Source of the DNA: a virus
Length of the DNA stretch: 40,734 bases
Direction: 5' to 3' (one strand)
IMG/VR virus record: IMGVR_UViG_3300032931_000221
Coordinates: 1-40,734 of that record
Shown: in pieces, positions 7,901-15,195 of the stretch
How the letters are laid out: every line of letters begins with the position of its first letter
How positions within the stretch are numbered: position 1 is the first letter of the stretch
Translations under genes and position numbers: made by a program
The notes under the pieces: generated by a model
The model's database searches: none
Seen by the model: the letters and a program-made list of their open reading frames with translations, nothing else
What the model was told of the DNA's origin: nothing

Positions 7901-9490
7901 CCACCCATCCTCTGGGGTGCGGGTTGCCAGCGGCTTGAGACCGTTTAGTACCCGCAACGCCTCGGCGTCGTCCACGATGCGAAGATAGTCGTCAATGTAC
8001 GCCCTCAATGCGGGGTCCATAACGTAGTCACCAGGACGACTAAACACATCCAGCCAGTGGAGTGATGTGGACTTCACCCCAGGTTTCGGTGTGACACCCT
8101 TCAGGTTCTCGGCCTTGTCGATCTGCAAGAAGGGCTGCCGCCCGACGTATCTCTGCGCCTTGCTGTCAAGGCCCGCCTGTAGGGCCACCTCTGTCAACTG
8201 GTCGGCGGCCACCATCTGCCGCTCATAGGCGACGAGGGTACGGCCCAGCGGCGTGCCCTGGGCCACAGAGGGGTTGATACCCGTCCTCGCCACGAGGGCC
8301 TGGACAACGGGGTTATCTGAGGTCTCCACCTCGGCCACGACATCGGCGAAGGGCCGGAGTTCACCCGCGTAGGACGTGCCCCTGCCGCCGCCCATAGGGG
8401 GTAACTCAAACTCCGTAGCGACTGAAGGTTGCGCGGCTGTACGTACCGGCGGGTCTAGTCGCGGTTGGCCTGGCGGCGCTTCGGGGATAGCCGCTTTTTC
8501 TGCAACCGCTGGCACCGCCCCCTCCCGCCCTAGCACAGGGGCAGTTTCCGCAACGGGTGCGGCGACTTCGGGTGTCAGGGGTTTGGCCCCGATAACTGGC
8601 TTGACCTCGGCTACGGCCTCAGTTGCCGCGCCTTTCCCCAGTTGCCGCCCGATCACACCAGGCGCACGCCGTAGCAGGGGCGAGAATCCGCCTACGACCT
8701 CCGCCCCCATCTGTGCTTCGGGGGGCAGGCCCAACTCTTCCGCTACGCCCCCCGCGATGCCTGCGCCCAAGATGCTCTCGCCTGCGACCTTCAGGGCAGC
8801 CCCACTGAGGCCGCCCAGGGGAAGGGTGAGGCCGACAATCGGCGTGGTGGCGATCTCTGCCGTGCGGGCTATCGGTGCGCCCACCACAGGTATGCCCCTT
8901 ACCTTCTCTAGCGCCGACTCAGGGATAGGTGTCTGGAAGAAGGTAGACGGGTCGCCGGCTAGGAAACGCTCGCCCCAACTCGTCGGCGGCGCAGGGTCAA
9001 GGACGGCGATCTCATCGAGCAAGGCCCCACGGTCGATCCCGCGTTCACTCTCTGAGATCATCCGCCAGTAGTCCTCGCGGCTGAGGTTGCCCCGCTCCCG
9101 AAAGTGGGCGGCAGTCGTAGTCAACCCATCGAAGCGGCTAGCTGTCTGTTGCCCGAATGGGTCATCCTTGATAATGCCCTGGTCTACGGCGGTCTGAAAT
9201 GTCTTCGCCAGGTGCCCAGGGTCGCCATACTCGTATATGAACTCGCGGTAGGTGTCGGCGCTCATGGGGACGCCCGCCGCCACGATGTCGTTGTACCCCT
9301 TCTCCAGAGTCAGGAGGCCGACTTCATCCCGGACCTGCCGCATGGTATCTTGGATACCTGCGGGGGATAGAAGGGTCAGGAGGTTGCCCATCGCGCCTTC
9401 AGCGCGGGTAGCAGCCTCTCGTTCCTGCCGCTTGCGTTCCTCTTCCTCGGCAGCGAGGCGGTCATACAAAATCAAATCCACCGTCAGCAC
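4991..9490 (-). CDS. giant virion or DNA-ejection protein (1,499 residues)
   Basis: The largest gene in the window. It starts at GTG with AAGGAG seven bases upstream. A charged helical N-terminus (about 12-30) is followed by hydrophobic Gly/Ala segments (about 190-260), an Ala/Pro-rich linker (about 280-350), mixed alpha regions, a small-barrel-like piece near residue 660 (GTIVGYNREANRASVSFYNK), and a long C-terminal part with FAEPFVQGLLVFGKDPVVWS and WLAFAPRLLRSTTALVGDLR, resembling large polyvalent or internal virion proteins of uncultured phages. The last residues are GLGNLPPLTLPTP, a motif repeated in the neighbouring secreted protein. Without a tape measure in the genome it is the best candidate for an internal ejection protein. 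Exact function is inferred. Confidence 0.7.
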   Translation of the reverse strand: MLTVDLILYDRLAAEEEERKRQEREAATRAEGAMGNLLTLLSPAGIQDTMRQVRDEVGLLTLEKGYNDIVAAGVPMSADTYREFIYEYGDPGHLAKTFQTAVDQGIIKDDPFGQQTASRFDGLTTTAAHFRERGNLSREDYWRMISESERGIDRGALLDEIAVLDPAPPTSWGERFLAGDPSTFFQTPIPESALEKVRGIPVVGAPIARTAEIATTPIVGLTLPLGGLSGAALKVAGESILGAGIAGGVAEELGLPPEAQMGAEVVGGFSPLLRRAPGVIGRQLGKGAATEAVAEVKPVIGAKPLTPEVAAPVAETAPVLGREGAVPAVAEKAAIPEAPPGQPRLDPPVRTAAQPSVATEFELPPMGGGRGTSYAGELRPFADVVAEVETSDNPVVQALVARTGINPSVAQGTPLGRTLVAYERQMVAADQLTEVALQAGLDSKAQRYVGRQPFLQIDKAENLKGVTPKPGVKSTSLHWLDVFSRPGDYVMDPALRAYIDDYLRIVDDAEALRVLNGLKPLATRTPEDGWFYVPRKVVEAHGITPKRPSDPHMMRVYEEAAEGHATGTNYGRDPRENLRIHVRQSYREIIEAQLSEAVEPLSVTTKEIMPKPVLQRMSDATVRRIAAERAVRRELAQRGVATDWLTPGTRVKAADRENLGTIVGYNREANRASVSFYNKQTGARATVDLDAGLLSPLRSEEISQSALEMATPELRVEMEAAKAEWTKARSAYTASRKAAEKAQWTKGALFGRQEEYIPIVKWRNRFLPREDYEKLTDALRFISGGGPKANVVGRAHQVLGNAIRFLASVGDFAEPFVQGLLVFGKDPVVWSRATLRHYQAFFDPTVQARMIKDHLGTFQEMARYGTPVGDPEFFAAMRTGEGIPAGALLSKVPGGAGARQFLRQAGRQSFGRFQSQYNTGLGYSRALLTEAMKPTWKGTASDLQASIRNLTGGLDTRALGVGPTQRGIESMWLAFAPRLLRSTTALVGDLRYGVMNPRGRVAWESLGKLGTAATGLYITTGLALGKSWDEILAGLNPLAGKKFMSHEVNGDWIGVGGQVRAIAQLLATTGADIYKVRKGERPELTQMSMDNPLFQFYSSRGAVGMTTAGAAVEAATGLNTMPFENIDSPPDLLKHIGTSALPFTIQGQLEGESLWTWPASFLGARVSAGTTWEDTQRARDAEAKARGFKGWDDPNLDEPTKYQIDQTPKVAGLLTKLEQEGEDRPQTPQSQYYDQVDKVRAGQLTAQQTDDDLYNAGKITAREWDDRTTARNRDVWAAMQQAQKDFGITFEDAETTNPVDAAIAAYYAVDAEQYKDETGAVRWDEFMSAREAALAPLSTSERSMVEDYVHKLWTPTQWEMFRKGQQLQEYFNIPDTVYAANKDRLGLTAPSYSAYRAQATQEAQASAAAKGLGPEYVSERDYPRGYTRLQDMITREKDRYRRQNPDKNKLIIELGYKTASKADIARARGRTTGVQGLTPLTLPEGGGLGNLPPLTLPTP

Positions 9491-9504
9491 GCCGCAACTC
9501 CTTG

Positions 9505-9513
9505 TGGTATAAT
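9505..9513 (+). promoter_or_regulatory. extended -10 promoter for the plus-strand HNH gene
   Basis: TGG-TATAAT is a perfect -10 with the TGn extension. No good -35 is seen, as is normal for extended -10 promoters. Transcription would start near 9520, at the foot of a strong stem-loop, and run into the HNH gene against the surrounding operon. Confidence 0.6.
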
Positions 9514-9516
9514 AGT

Positions 9517-9547
9517 GCAGCGGCGACGGCGTTGACCGTCCCGCTGC
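9517..9547 (+). other. stem-loop at the 5' end of the HNH message
   Basis: GCAGCGG, one bulged C, GACGG, loop CGTTGA, then CCGTC and CCGCTGC: a 12-bp stem with one bulge. It begins 4 bases after the -10 box, so it would be at the very 5' end of the mRNA. Read on the other strand, it precedes the ribosome site of the giant virion gene. Confidence 0.65.
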
Positions 9548-9570
9548 ATGACACCAGGAGGTGAGTCCTG

Positions 9571-10125
9571 ATGCTCCCTCATTCTACACAACTCCCCATG
9601 TCTCTGGAAACCGAAGAATGGCGAGCCATCGTGGGATACGAAGGCATCTATGAGGTATCCAACCTCGGGCGGGTTCGACGGGTGAAACCAGGCAAGCACA
9701 CCCACGTCGGCCTTATTCGCCGCCCATCTCCCAATGGTGCCGGTTATCTTACCTTGGGTCTCTGGCGCGATGGGCAAGGGAGTGGGTATATTGCTGTCCA
9801 CGAACTCGTTGCTGAGGCGTGGATCGCTCCACGGCCTCCAGGCCATGAGGTCAATCACAAGGACGGGAACAAGAGAAACAATCGACCGCAGAATCTTGAA
9901 TGGGTCACACGCGGCGATAATTTCCGACATGCCTACAGACTTGGATTGAGAATGCCACCGTGCGGTGAGACCCAGGGCCAAGCCAAACTTACCGAGGATG
10001 CCGTGCGAGAGATCAGGGAGTCGAACGCAGAAGTCTCCTGTGCTGAGCTGGCTCGACGGTTCAAGGTAGACCCTTCGACCGTCTGGGTTGCGCGCTATCG
10101 TCGTACTTGGTGTCATGTCCAATAA
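9571..10125 (+). CDS. HNH homing-type endonuclease with NUMOD4 domain
   Basis: A 184-residue protein. An N-terminal NUMOD4-type segment (EEWRAIVGYEGIYEVSNLGR, about 14-33) is followed by an HNH core (HELVAEAWIAP, HEVNHKDGNKRNNRPQNLEW, about 77-111) and a C-terminal helix-turn-helix-like module (AKLTEDAVREIRE, then ELARRFKVDPSTVW). This is the standard layout of free-standing phage homing endonucleases, which cut a specific site and promote spread of their own gene. ATG 9571 follows GGAGGTGAG. It sits on the opposite strand to the virion operon with its own promoter, as expected for an inserted mobile gene. A second HNH gene (29241-29720) has a similar C-terminal module. Confidence 0.9.
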   Translation: MLPHSTQLPMSLETEEWRAIVGYEGIYEVSNLGRVRRVKPGKHTHVGLIRRPSPNGAGYLTLGLWRDGQGSGYIAVHELVAEAWIAPRPPGHEVNHKDGNKRNNRPQNLEWVTRGDNFRHAYRLGLRMPPCGETQGQAKLTEDAVREIRESNAEVSCAELARRFKVDPSTVWVARYRRTWCHVQ

Positions 10126-10134
10126 GGCTCGGTG

Positions 10135-10143
10135 TGCTATACT
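10135..10143 (+). promoter_or_regulatory. extended -10 promoter for the secreted protein gene
   Basis: TGC-TATACT lies 28 bases before the ATG at 10171 and just after the HNH stop codon. It has the same TGn-extended form as the promoter of the HNH gene. No clear -35. Confidence 0.45.
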
Positions 10144-10170
10144 TTTGCCCCGCCAGATGGAGGAATCGTC

Positions 10171-10527
10171 ATGAAACTCCGTATCCTCATCCTGGCCCTC
10201 GCAGTAACCCTGGCCTTCGGTGCGGGTGCCTTCGCGCTGTACGTCTTCCCTGGCCGGTCCGAATCGGTTCGGCCCCCTATAAGTTGCCGGGGGATTCAAT
10301 GCGAACCGACTACCGGACCAAGTCGCTGCGACCGCTTCTGGCAACTGATGGCAGATGCCCAAACAGATGGGGCGGTACGCGCCCTGGAAGTCTACCATCC
10401 CGACCATGACTGCTACCCTCGTGGTGGCACGGCCAGTGGCATATCTGGACTGCCGCCATTGTCGCTCGGCAACCTGCCACCGCTGACCCTGCCCCCACCG
10501 CTGATGCTGCCCACGCGCACGCCATAG
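10171..10527 (+). CDS. small secreted protein sharing a C-terminal motif with the giant virion protein
   Basis: A 118-residue protein with an N-terminal signal sequence or membrane anchor (MKLRILILALAVTLAFGAGA and a further hydrophobic run), a short domain with four cysteines (SCRGIQC, then RCDRFW, then HDCYP), and a Pro/Leu-rich tail GLPPLSLGNLPPLTLPPPL. The tail matches the end of the giant virion protein (GLTPLTL, then GLGNLPPLTLPTP), and the DNA agrees too. ATG 10171 follows ATGGAGGAATCGTC; an earlier in-frame ATG at 10132 lies on the promoter. It is next to the HNH gene and transcribed against the virion operon. No family is recognised; a moron-type or exported phage protein is inferred. 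Confidence 0.7.
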   Translation: MKLRILILALAVTLAFGAGAFALYVFPGRSESVRPPISCRGIQCEPTTGPSRCDRFWQLMADAQTDGAVRALEVYHPDHDCYPRGGTASGISGLPPLSLGNLPPLTLPPPLMLPTRTP

Positions 10528-10533
10528 TCTGAG

Positions 10534-10983
10534 TCAAATAAACGAGGGCGTCGCGTCCATCCCCTTCGGCATGAACCGCCCTATCTCCGCGAGATATGAG
10601 TCCGGGTACACCGAACCCGCCTTCACCAAACTGAAGAACGTATCGGACAACGTAGTGTCGTCGTTCAGCAGCTTCAACGTCTGCGGCGTCAGCGTCCTCG
10701 GCGCGGGCAGCTTCCCCTGCGAGAGTGCGTTCAGGAACTCGGCAGAGACGTAGGGCATACCACGCAGGGCGTTGTAGAGCAGTTGCGCCGCCTTCGCTGC
10801 GCTTGTCTTGTTCTCCTCTGTTAGGTCTTGGGTGGTCGGCACGGTAGATGTCGTCGCGGTAGGGCCTGCCTCGACCAGTACCCACTGACCACCTTGTTGC
10901 TGCCAGCGATTATTGGCGGGGTCATACGCAGTCTGGTAGCCAGGCGCACCGAAGAACCTGCTTCCTGCTGGTGGATTCGCCAT
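10534..10983 (-). CDS. hypothetical protein of the portal-to-giant-protein gene group
   Basis: A 149-residue protein with a Gly/Pro/Gln-rich N-terminus (AYDPANNRWQQQGGQWVLVE), a Thr/Ser linker and a helical C-terminal domain. The ATG follows GGGGGGCTGAG and lies one base after the preceding stop. It is the last of four proteins between portal and giant protein. The surface-like N-terminus and lack of catalytic motifs suggest a structural protein. I do not recognise a family. Its end abuts the convergent plus-strand gene within 6 bases. Confidence 0.7.
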   Translation of the reverse strand: MANPPAGSRFFGAPGYQTAYDPANNRWQQQGGQWVLVEAGPTATTSTVPTTQDLTEENKTSAAKAAQLLYNALRGMPYVSAEFLNALSQGKLPAPRTLTPQTLKLLNDDTTLSDTFFSLVKAGSVYPDSYLAEIGRFMPKGMDATPSFI

Positions 10984-10984
10984 C

Positions 10985-11533
10985 TCAGCCCCCCATCACC
11001 GACCTGATGCCGGCTTGCGCCGCAGAGCCGCCCAACATCTGCCGGAGCCGCGCCTGGCGGGCCGCTAGGTTCGTGTTGGCCGTGGCTCCGGCCACGCGCT
11101 GCGCGAGCGTCATGCCAGAGGGCGGTGTCCCTGTGGGCCAGAAGTTGGGGTTGTCGCGGGCCGTAGACCCTGTGGGCCAGAAGTTGGCAGTGGTCCCTGG
11201 TGGTGTCGGGCGTGACGCTACATACGTATTCTCTGAGTTTGGGTTCACGCCCCCTGGACCACCCCAACCACCCTGCCCCGGTGTCCTCTGCTGTGGCCCT
11301 TGGCCCGCAAGGCCCTGTAGTAGCATCCTGACCTGTTCCGGCGCTCGGCCCGCACTAATGAGTCTCTGGTACAACACCGCTGCGGGGTTGTTCTGAAGGG
11401 TTGCCAGGTCAGTTCCGGCATCAAGAGCGTCAAGAACAGCCTGTGCACCCTGACGTAGTGGCGCGAGATTGAAATTGGGCAACCCCCCCATCATTGGCCC
11501 GCCCAATGGACCGGTTATCGCTAGGTTAGTCAT
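10985..11533 (-). CDS. Gly/Pro-rich hypothetical virion protein with an internal tandem repeat
   Basis: A 182-residue protein. A short helical part (about 25-78) is followed by a Gly/Pro/Asn-rich stretch with a 13-residue tandem repeat containing NFWPTG twice, then a helical, Arg-rich C-terminus. GGAGGGTGAAGAT precedes the ATG. The disordered middle and the position between coiled-coil proteins and the giant protein suggest an internal or linker virion protein. No family recognised. Confidence 0.7.
   Translation of the reverse strand: MTNLAITGPLGGPMMGGLPNFNLAPLRQGAQAVLDALDAGTDLATLQNNPAAVLYQRLISAGRAPEQVRMLLQGLAGQGPQQRTPGQGGWGGPGGVNPNSENTYVASRPTPPGTTANFWPTGSTARDNPNFWPTGTPPSGMTLAQRVAGATANTNLAARQARLRQMLGGSAAQAGIRSVMGG
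11129..11187. repeat. 20-base direct repeat, period 39
   Basis: CCCTGTGGGCCAGAAGTTGG occurs at 11129-11148 and again at 11168-11187. The 39-base period keeps the frame and gives the repeated NFWPTG motif in the overlapping gene. Confidence 0.9.
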
Positions 11534-11537
11534 ATCT

Positions 11538-12230
11538 TCACCCTCCTATGAAGCCCTGAAGTTGGTCAATGAGGCTCTGCACCTCTGGGCTGAAGCCCTG
11601 TGTCTGCGGGATGTAATCCCAGACGGGACTGGGCGTGATGCCAGCCGACACGTTTTGCGAGATCGCCGTGGGGCCGCCGCCCGCCTTCGCCAGATACTCC
11701 AAGAAGCCCACGGTAGAACGCGGGTCTGCGGCCATGTTCGCCACGTCCATTGTCAGCTTGGCCTTGTTCAAGTCGTTGGTCATCAAGGCGCTCGCCAGGT
11801 CTTGCCCCAACTGATACCGCAACCGTTCGAGGGCGGCGCGGTCAGCCTCACGCTGGGCCTCCAGTTGCGCCTGGGCTGAAATCTGGGCGGCGCCCGTCTG
11901 GGCGGCAGAGGAAGCCTGCTGGCGGGCAAGGGCGGCGGCGTCGGCCATCTGCTGCAACTGTATGTCGTACTGGTGGCCCACGAGGTCCGCGTTGTAGACC
12001 TGCGACGTTCCGCCTGCACCCGCGCCGGTGAACAAAGCCCCACCGCCAGTCGTACCACCTGTCGTGGGCGGAGCCAGCGCCGTCTCAGTATAGATCGGGT
12101 AGTTAGTGCCCGAAGAAGCGTTGATCCAGCGCACGGCATCGTTGTACTCGCTGACCGTGACGGCCTGCTGGGGGTGCCGCTGCACCAGCATGTTGTAGAT
12201 TTGGCTGTTAGTACCTAGTGGAAACGCCAT
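11538..12230 (-). CDS. coiled-coil virion protein
   Basis: A 230-residue protein. The N-terminal about 50 residues form a small domain (SQIYNMLVQRHPQQAVTVSE), a Gly/Thr-rich linker follows (53-80), then a long Ala/Gln/Arg coiled coil (about 85-160) containing QISAQAQLEAQREADRAALE. The C-terminus holds VANMAADPRSTVGFLEYL and a final helix. The layout parallels the next protein upstream (12232-12957), so the two may be distant paralogs. Such helical proteins between portal and scaffold are often internal virion or ejection proteins; this is inference. It starts two bases after the preceding stop. Confidence 0.75.
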   Translation of the reverse strand: MAFPLGTNSQIYNMLVQRHPQQAVTVSEYNDAVRWINASSGTNYPIYTETALAPPTTGGTTGGGALFTGAGAGGTSQVYNADLVGHQYDIQLQQMADAAALARQQASSAAQTGAAQISAQAQLEAQREADRAALERLRYQLGQDLASALMTNDLNKAKLTMDVANMAADPRSTVGFLEYLAKAGGGPTAISQNVSAGITPSPVWDYIPQTQGFSPEVQSLIDQLQGFIGG

Positions 12231-12231
12231 G

Positions 12232-12957
12232 TCACACCCCCGCGTTCTGCTGTTGGAATTGCATGAGGTACTGGAGGGCCTGATCGGTCTGCGGGTTCAA
12301 CCCCGTAGTGATCTGGCTCCAGTCAACCGTGCCCACGGTGGGCATGGTCGAGCCTGGGATACCAGGAAGGCTGGTCATGCCCGCAGGCACGAGGTTGTCC
12401 ACAAGGCTCGTGAGCAGGGATGCGGCTGTCTTCTTCTTCTCCAGGGCCAGGGACTCAGCAAGTCGTGCCGACTCGAAGGCGTCGGTGGCACGGGTGAACT
12501 GGTCTTGGAGTGTCTGGCGGGCAAGGTTCGCCTCGTTGTACGCCTGCTCGCCGCTGCGAGCCTCGATGGTGGACTGGATGTTGGCGATGTCGTAGGGCTG
12601 CATCTCCTGGGCGCGGGCCTCTTGGCCCTGTGCAGAGAGGAGTTGTTGCTGGCGGAGTTGGGCCACAAGGGGGTCTTCAGCGGCACCCCCGCCACCACCC
12701 CCGCCGTCACTCCCAGTAGCCATCGCCTTCTCCAGCGCCGTTATCTCCGCTGGGGTCGCGGGCAACCAGGCAGCCTCGCCTATATCGTTGATCCCTTGCT
12801 TGACGTAGGACTGTGTAGGGGGGACGAAGTATAGGCCGTAGCCGACATACACTGGTTCCTCGCCCTGTTGCTGGTTGAGGTTCACGATGCCGCCCGTATA
12901 CGGCTTCACCGCCGTCACATCCGACAGTAGCCTTCTGACTTCCTCTGGTGATGCCAT
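12232..12957 (-). CDS. coiled-coil virion protein, possible paralog of the next gene
   Basis: A 241-residue protein with a small N-terminal domain (about 1-75, including YVGYGLYFVPPTQSYVKQG), an acidic/Gly linker, a coiled coil rich in Gln, Glu, Ala and Arg (about 95-175), and a C-terminus ending in a Gln-rich helix (DQALQYLMQFQQQNAG). The order domain, Gly linker, coiled coil, final helix matches its downstream neighbour. The ATG follows AAGGGGTAGGGAT. No family recognised; internal or ejection role inferred from place and shape. Confidence 0.75.
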   Translation of the reverse strand: MASPEEVRRLLSDVTAVKPYTGGIVNLNQQQGEEPVYVGYGLYFVPPTQSYVKQGINDIGEAAWLPATPAEITALEKAMATGSDGGGGGGGAAEDPLVAQLRQQQLLSAQGQEARAQEMQPYDIANIQSTIEARSGEQAYNEANLARQTLQDQFTRATDAFESARLAESLALEKKKTAASLLTSLVDNLVPAGMTSLPGIPGSTMPTVGTVDWSQITTGLNPQTDQALQYLMQFQQQNAGV

Positions 12958-12961
12958 ATCC

Positions 12962-13258
12962 CTACCCCTTCACGCCCAGCGGCGCTAGTTCAGATAGAAC
13001 GGCCCGCGCCGCCTCTACCGCCGTCTCTGGCTGATTCCGCCGTCTTGCGATGTTCGCAAAATCTCTCACGTCGTCAAGTGCCTGATTGGGGTCGCTCCGC
13101 GCCAGGAGCCGCCACTCGTCGATGGGTCGGATGGTGTAGAGCATGAACCGGATGTCGGGGTTCGGAGGTTCGGTAAACGGCGGATACCCCGAAGCCATCA
13201 TCTTATCGACAAGGTGCTCTACCGTCGCCACCAGACGGTCGGCGACATTCCTAGTCAT
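12962..13258 (-). CDS. small hypothetical protein after the portal gene
   Basis: A 98-residue, mostly helical protein with an N-terminal half starting MTRNVADRLVATVEHLVDKM and a middle segment IRPIDEWRLLARSDP. It lies between portal and the coiled-coil genes and has a weak ribosome site. No cysteine clusters or catalytic motifs. Probably an assembly or connector accessory protein, judged only by position. Confidence 0.65.
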   Translation of the reverse strand: MTRNVADRLVATVEHLVDKMMASGYPPFTEPPNPDIRFMLYTIRPIDEWRLLARSDPNQALDDVRDFANIARRRNQPETAVEAARAVLSELAPLGVKG

Positions 13259-13290
13259 GGCGTTCCACGTGGTCGGACTTAAGTCTGCGA

Positions 13291-15195
13291 TTAGACGACT
13301 CCTCCCATACCCGCCTGGCCGCCGCTAGGGCCAAGTGGGACTGCTGCGGGCACGGGGGGACGCGGCTGGTTCAAGGTCGCGTCCATTCCAGGCGCAGCCG
13401 AGCCCGTGGGAACACCGCCCGCCTGCGGCGGGGTAAGCGAGCCCGCGAGAGGCTCACCGTTAGGGCCAAGGATTGTCGGAGGGGCGGGGGGTTGGCGGGC
13501 CGCCACCTTTTGCGCGACGATCTGGCTGGCTATGACTATGGCCTGATCTATCTGGGCGTCGTACATCTTCTGCTCCGTGGCCCGACGTTGCATCTCAATG
13601 CCGTCCTCATAGCCAAAGAACGACTCGTACATCTCAATGTCGTCGATCTCGCCCGCAGCCCTTGCCCTTCGGCCCTCCTCCCACATGGCGATACGCGACG
13701 TGGGACTCATGGAGGACTGGCGGACGGTGATCTCGAAGTCGTCTATCTCGTCAGCCTTGAGGGACAGCACCTCAGCGGTGTTCCCGCCCTCTTCTGTGCG
13801 TCCCTGGTTCAGTGTCCTAACGTAGAGGGTATCGATCTTGCCATCCGTGACTTCGCTAATAGCCTTCGCCCCGTCCAACACGAGGTAGAGGATGTCCTTG
13901 ATGCCCTGACTCTGGATGGCGAGGGGCGGGTCAAGGTCGGTCATGGCAGCCTCGGCGATGAGCGCCTGCTGGTATCCCGAACTCACGCCCTCTTCCCTCA
14001 CGCCCCTGAGCGCCGGGGCGGGCTTGTACCTCACCAACTCATCCTCGACGGAGGCGACGGCGCGATCCAGAAGTTGTGCGGCGTCGGTAGGGAACTCGAA
14101 CGGGCCGACATCCCAACCATCGGGCCAGGACACGGTGCCGTCCTCATTAAAAGTGAGTTCGGGCTTCGGCTTGTCGCCCACCGGCCCAAGGCCCTTGTCG
14201 GCCTGGGGGCGGAAGGCCAGCCGCCACAGTCCGGCCATGACGCCGGAGTTGAGGCGAGCCGAGCGGAGCATATTGACCTCCTGGCCCATCGACAGCATAC
14301 CGAGGACCAGCGGCTTCCACCGCTCCAACGGGTCGGTGGAGTTCGAGAAGTCGCCCGCCATAAACACCCAGGCGGGGCGCTTGAACAGGTTGTCCCACTT
14401 CCCCAAGCCAAAGTCTTTCTCCCCCGTGGGGGTGTGCGCGTTCAGTAGGACGCGGTGTACGAACCCGCTATCCTCGACGGAGGCGATCTCCACGGTCTCA
14501 GCAAAACCCCCGTCCCAGAGGTCGTCGTAAGTCTTCGGTTCGGCTGTCCTGTCGATGCCGGAGTGCTTGTCGTAGGTGAGGGAGTATTCGTCTCCCTTGC
14601 CGTCTGTGTACCGTTTGTTGAGGAGGTCATGGACGGGCAGACTCTCGATGGTCACGACGCGGCGGGGCATCTTCAGGCGATCAAACTCTACGAAGACGTT
14701 GAGGGCGTCGGGGGTCTCCAGGGTGAAGGGCACGCCCGCGTCCTTCAGGTAGGCGTCGATGTCGTCCGCTTCGAGGCCCTTGTCAATCCAGTCCTGGTTC
14801 CAGACAAGGTGCGCGCACCACACGCCGTCCGCGACCTGAGAATCGGTGCCTAGAAACTGAGCACTCGGATAGCCGCAGTTGAAGTCGATCCAGAGTTTGT
14901 CCAAGAACCGGCGGATTCTACTCGCCGCCTGCTGCGCCTTCGCCTCGCCGGACTTGGCGAAGACGAGGATAGAGACGTTGGCGGCGAGGAGTCGGTTTCT
15001 GAGGACGCGCACAGCATCGTCAATCTCGTATGTCCGGTGCTTGATGTGGACGTTCTTCGACCACCCAGGAGGCAGAGGCGGGTCGAGTTTCCGCTGCCGG
15101 AGTTGTCGGCGGGTAGCTCGGATTTCATTGGTCTCACTCCACTCGGTCTGAAGGGCACGAGCCATCTTGGCGGCGTCGGTATCTGTCAGGCCCAT
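13291..15195 (-). CDS. portal protein
   Basis: A 634-residue protein directly after the large terminase, with its ATG overlapping the terminase stop by 10 bases. Size and place fit a portal, the 12-subunit ring through which DNA enters and leaves the capsid. Features include a charged helical N-terminus, a wing-like mixed region with VWCAHLVWNQDWIDKG, a long helical segment (PTDAAQLLDRAVASVEDELV), and a C-terminal helix (QKMYDAQIDQAIVIASQIVA) followed by a Pro/Gly-rich disordered tail. Gene order terminase-portal-scaffold-capsid supports the call strongly. The start has AGGAG upstream. Confidence 0.85.
   Translation of the reverse strand: MGLTDTDAAKMARALQTEWSETNEIRATRRQLRQRKLDPPLPPGWSKNVHIKHRTYEIDDAVRVLRNRLLAANVSILVFAKSGEAKAQQAASRIRRFLDKLWIDFNCGYPSAQFLGTDSQVADGVWCAHLVWNQDWIDKGLEADDIDAYLKDAGVPFTLETPDALNVFVEFDRLKMPRRVVTIESLPVHDLLNKRYTDGKGDEYSLTYDKHSGIDRTAEPKTYDDLWDGGFAETVEIASVEDSGFVHRVLLNAHTPTGEKDFGLGKWDNLFKRPAWVFMAGDFSNSTDPLERWKPLVLGMLSMGQEVNMLRSARLNSGVMAGLWRLAFRPQADKGLGPVGDKPKPELTFNEDGTVSWPDGWDVGPFEFPTDAAQLLDRAVASVEDELVRYKPAPALRGVREEGVSSGYQQALIAEAAMTDLDPPLAIQSQGIKDILYLVLDGAKAISEVTDGKIDTLYVRTLNQGRTEEGGNTAEVLSLKADEIDDFEITVRQSSMSPTSRIAMWEEGRRARAAGEIDDIEMYESFFGYEDGIEMQRRATEQKMYDAQIDQAIVIASQIVAQKVAARQPPAPPTILGPNGEPLAGSLTPPQAGGVPTGSAAPGMDATLNQPRPPVPAAVPLGPSGGQAGMGGVV

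Noticed and set aside
13492-14448. Long plus-strand frame opposite the portal gene
   Set aside because: A typical antisense shadow of a GC-rich gene; no ribosome site or protein-like character.
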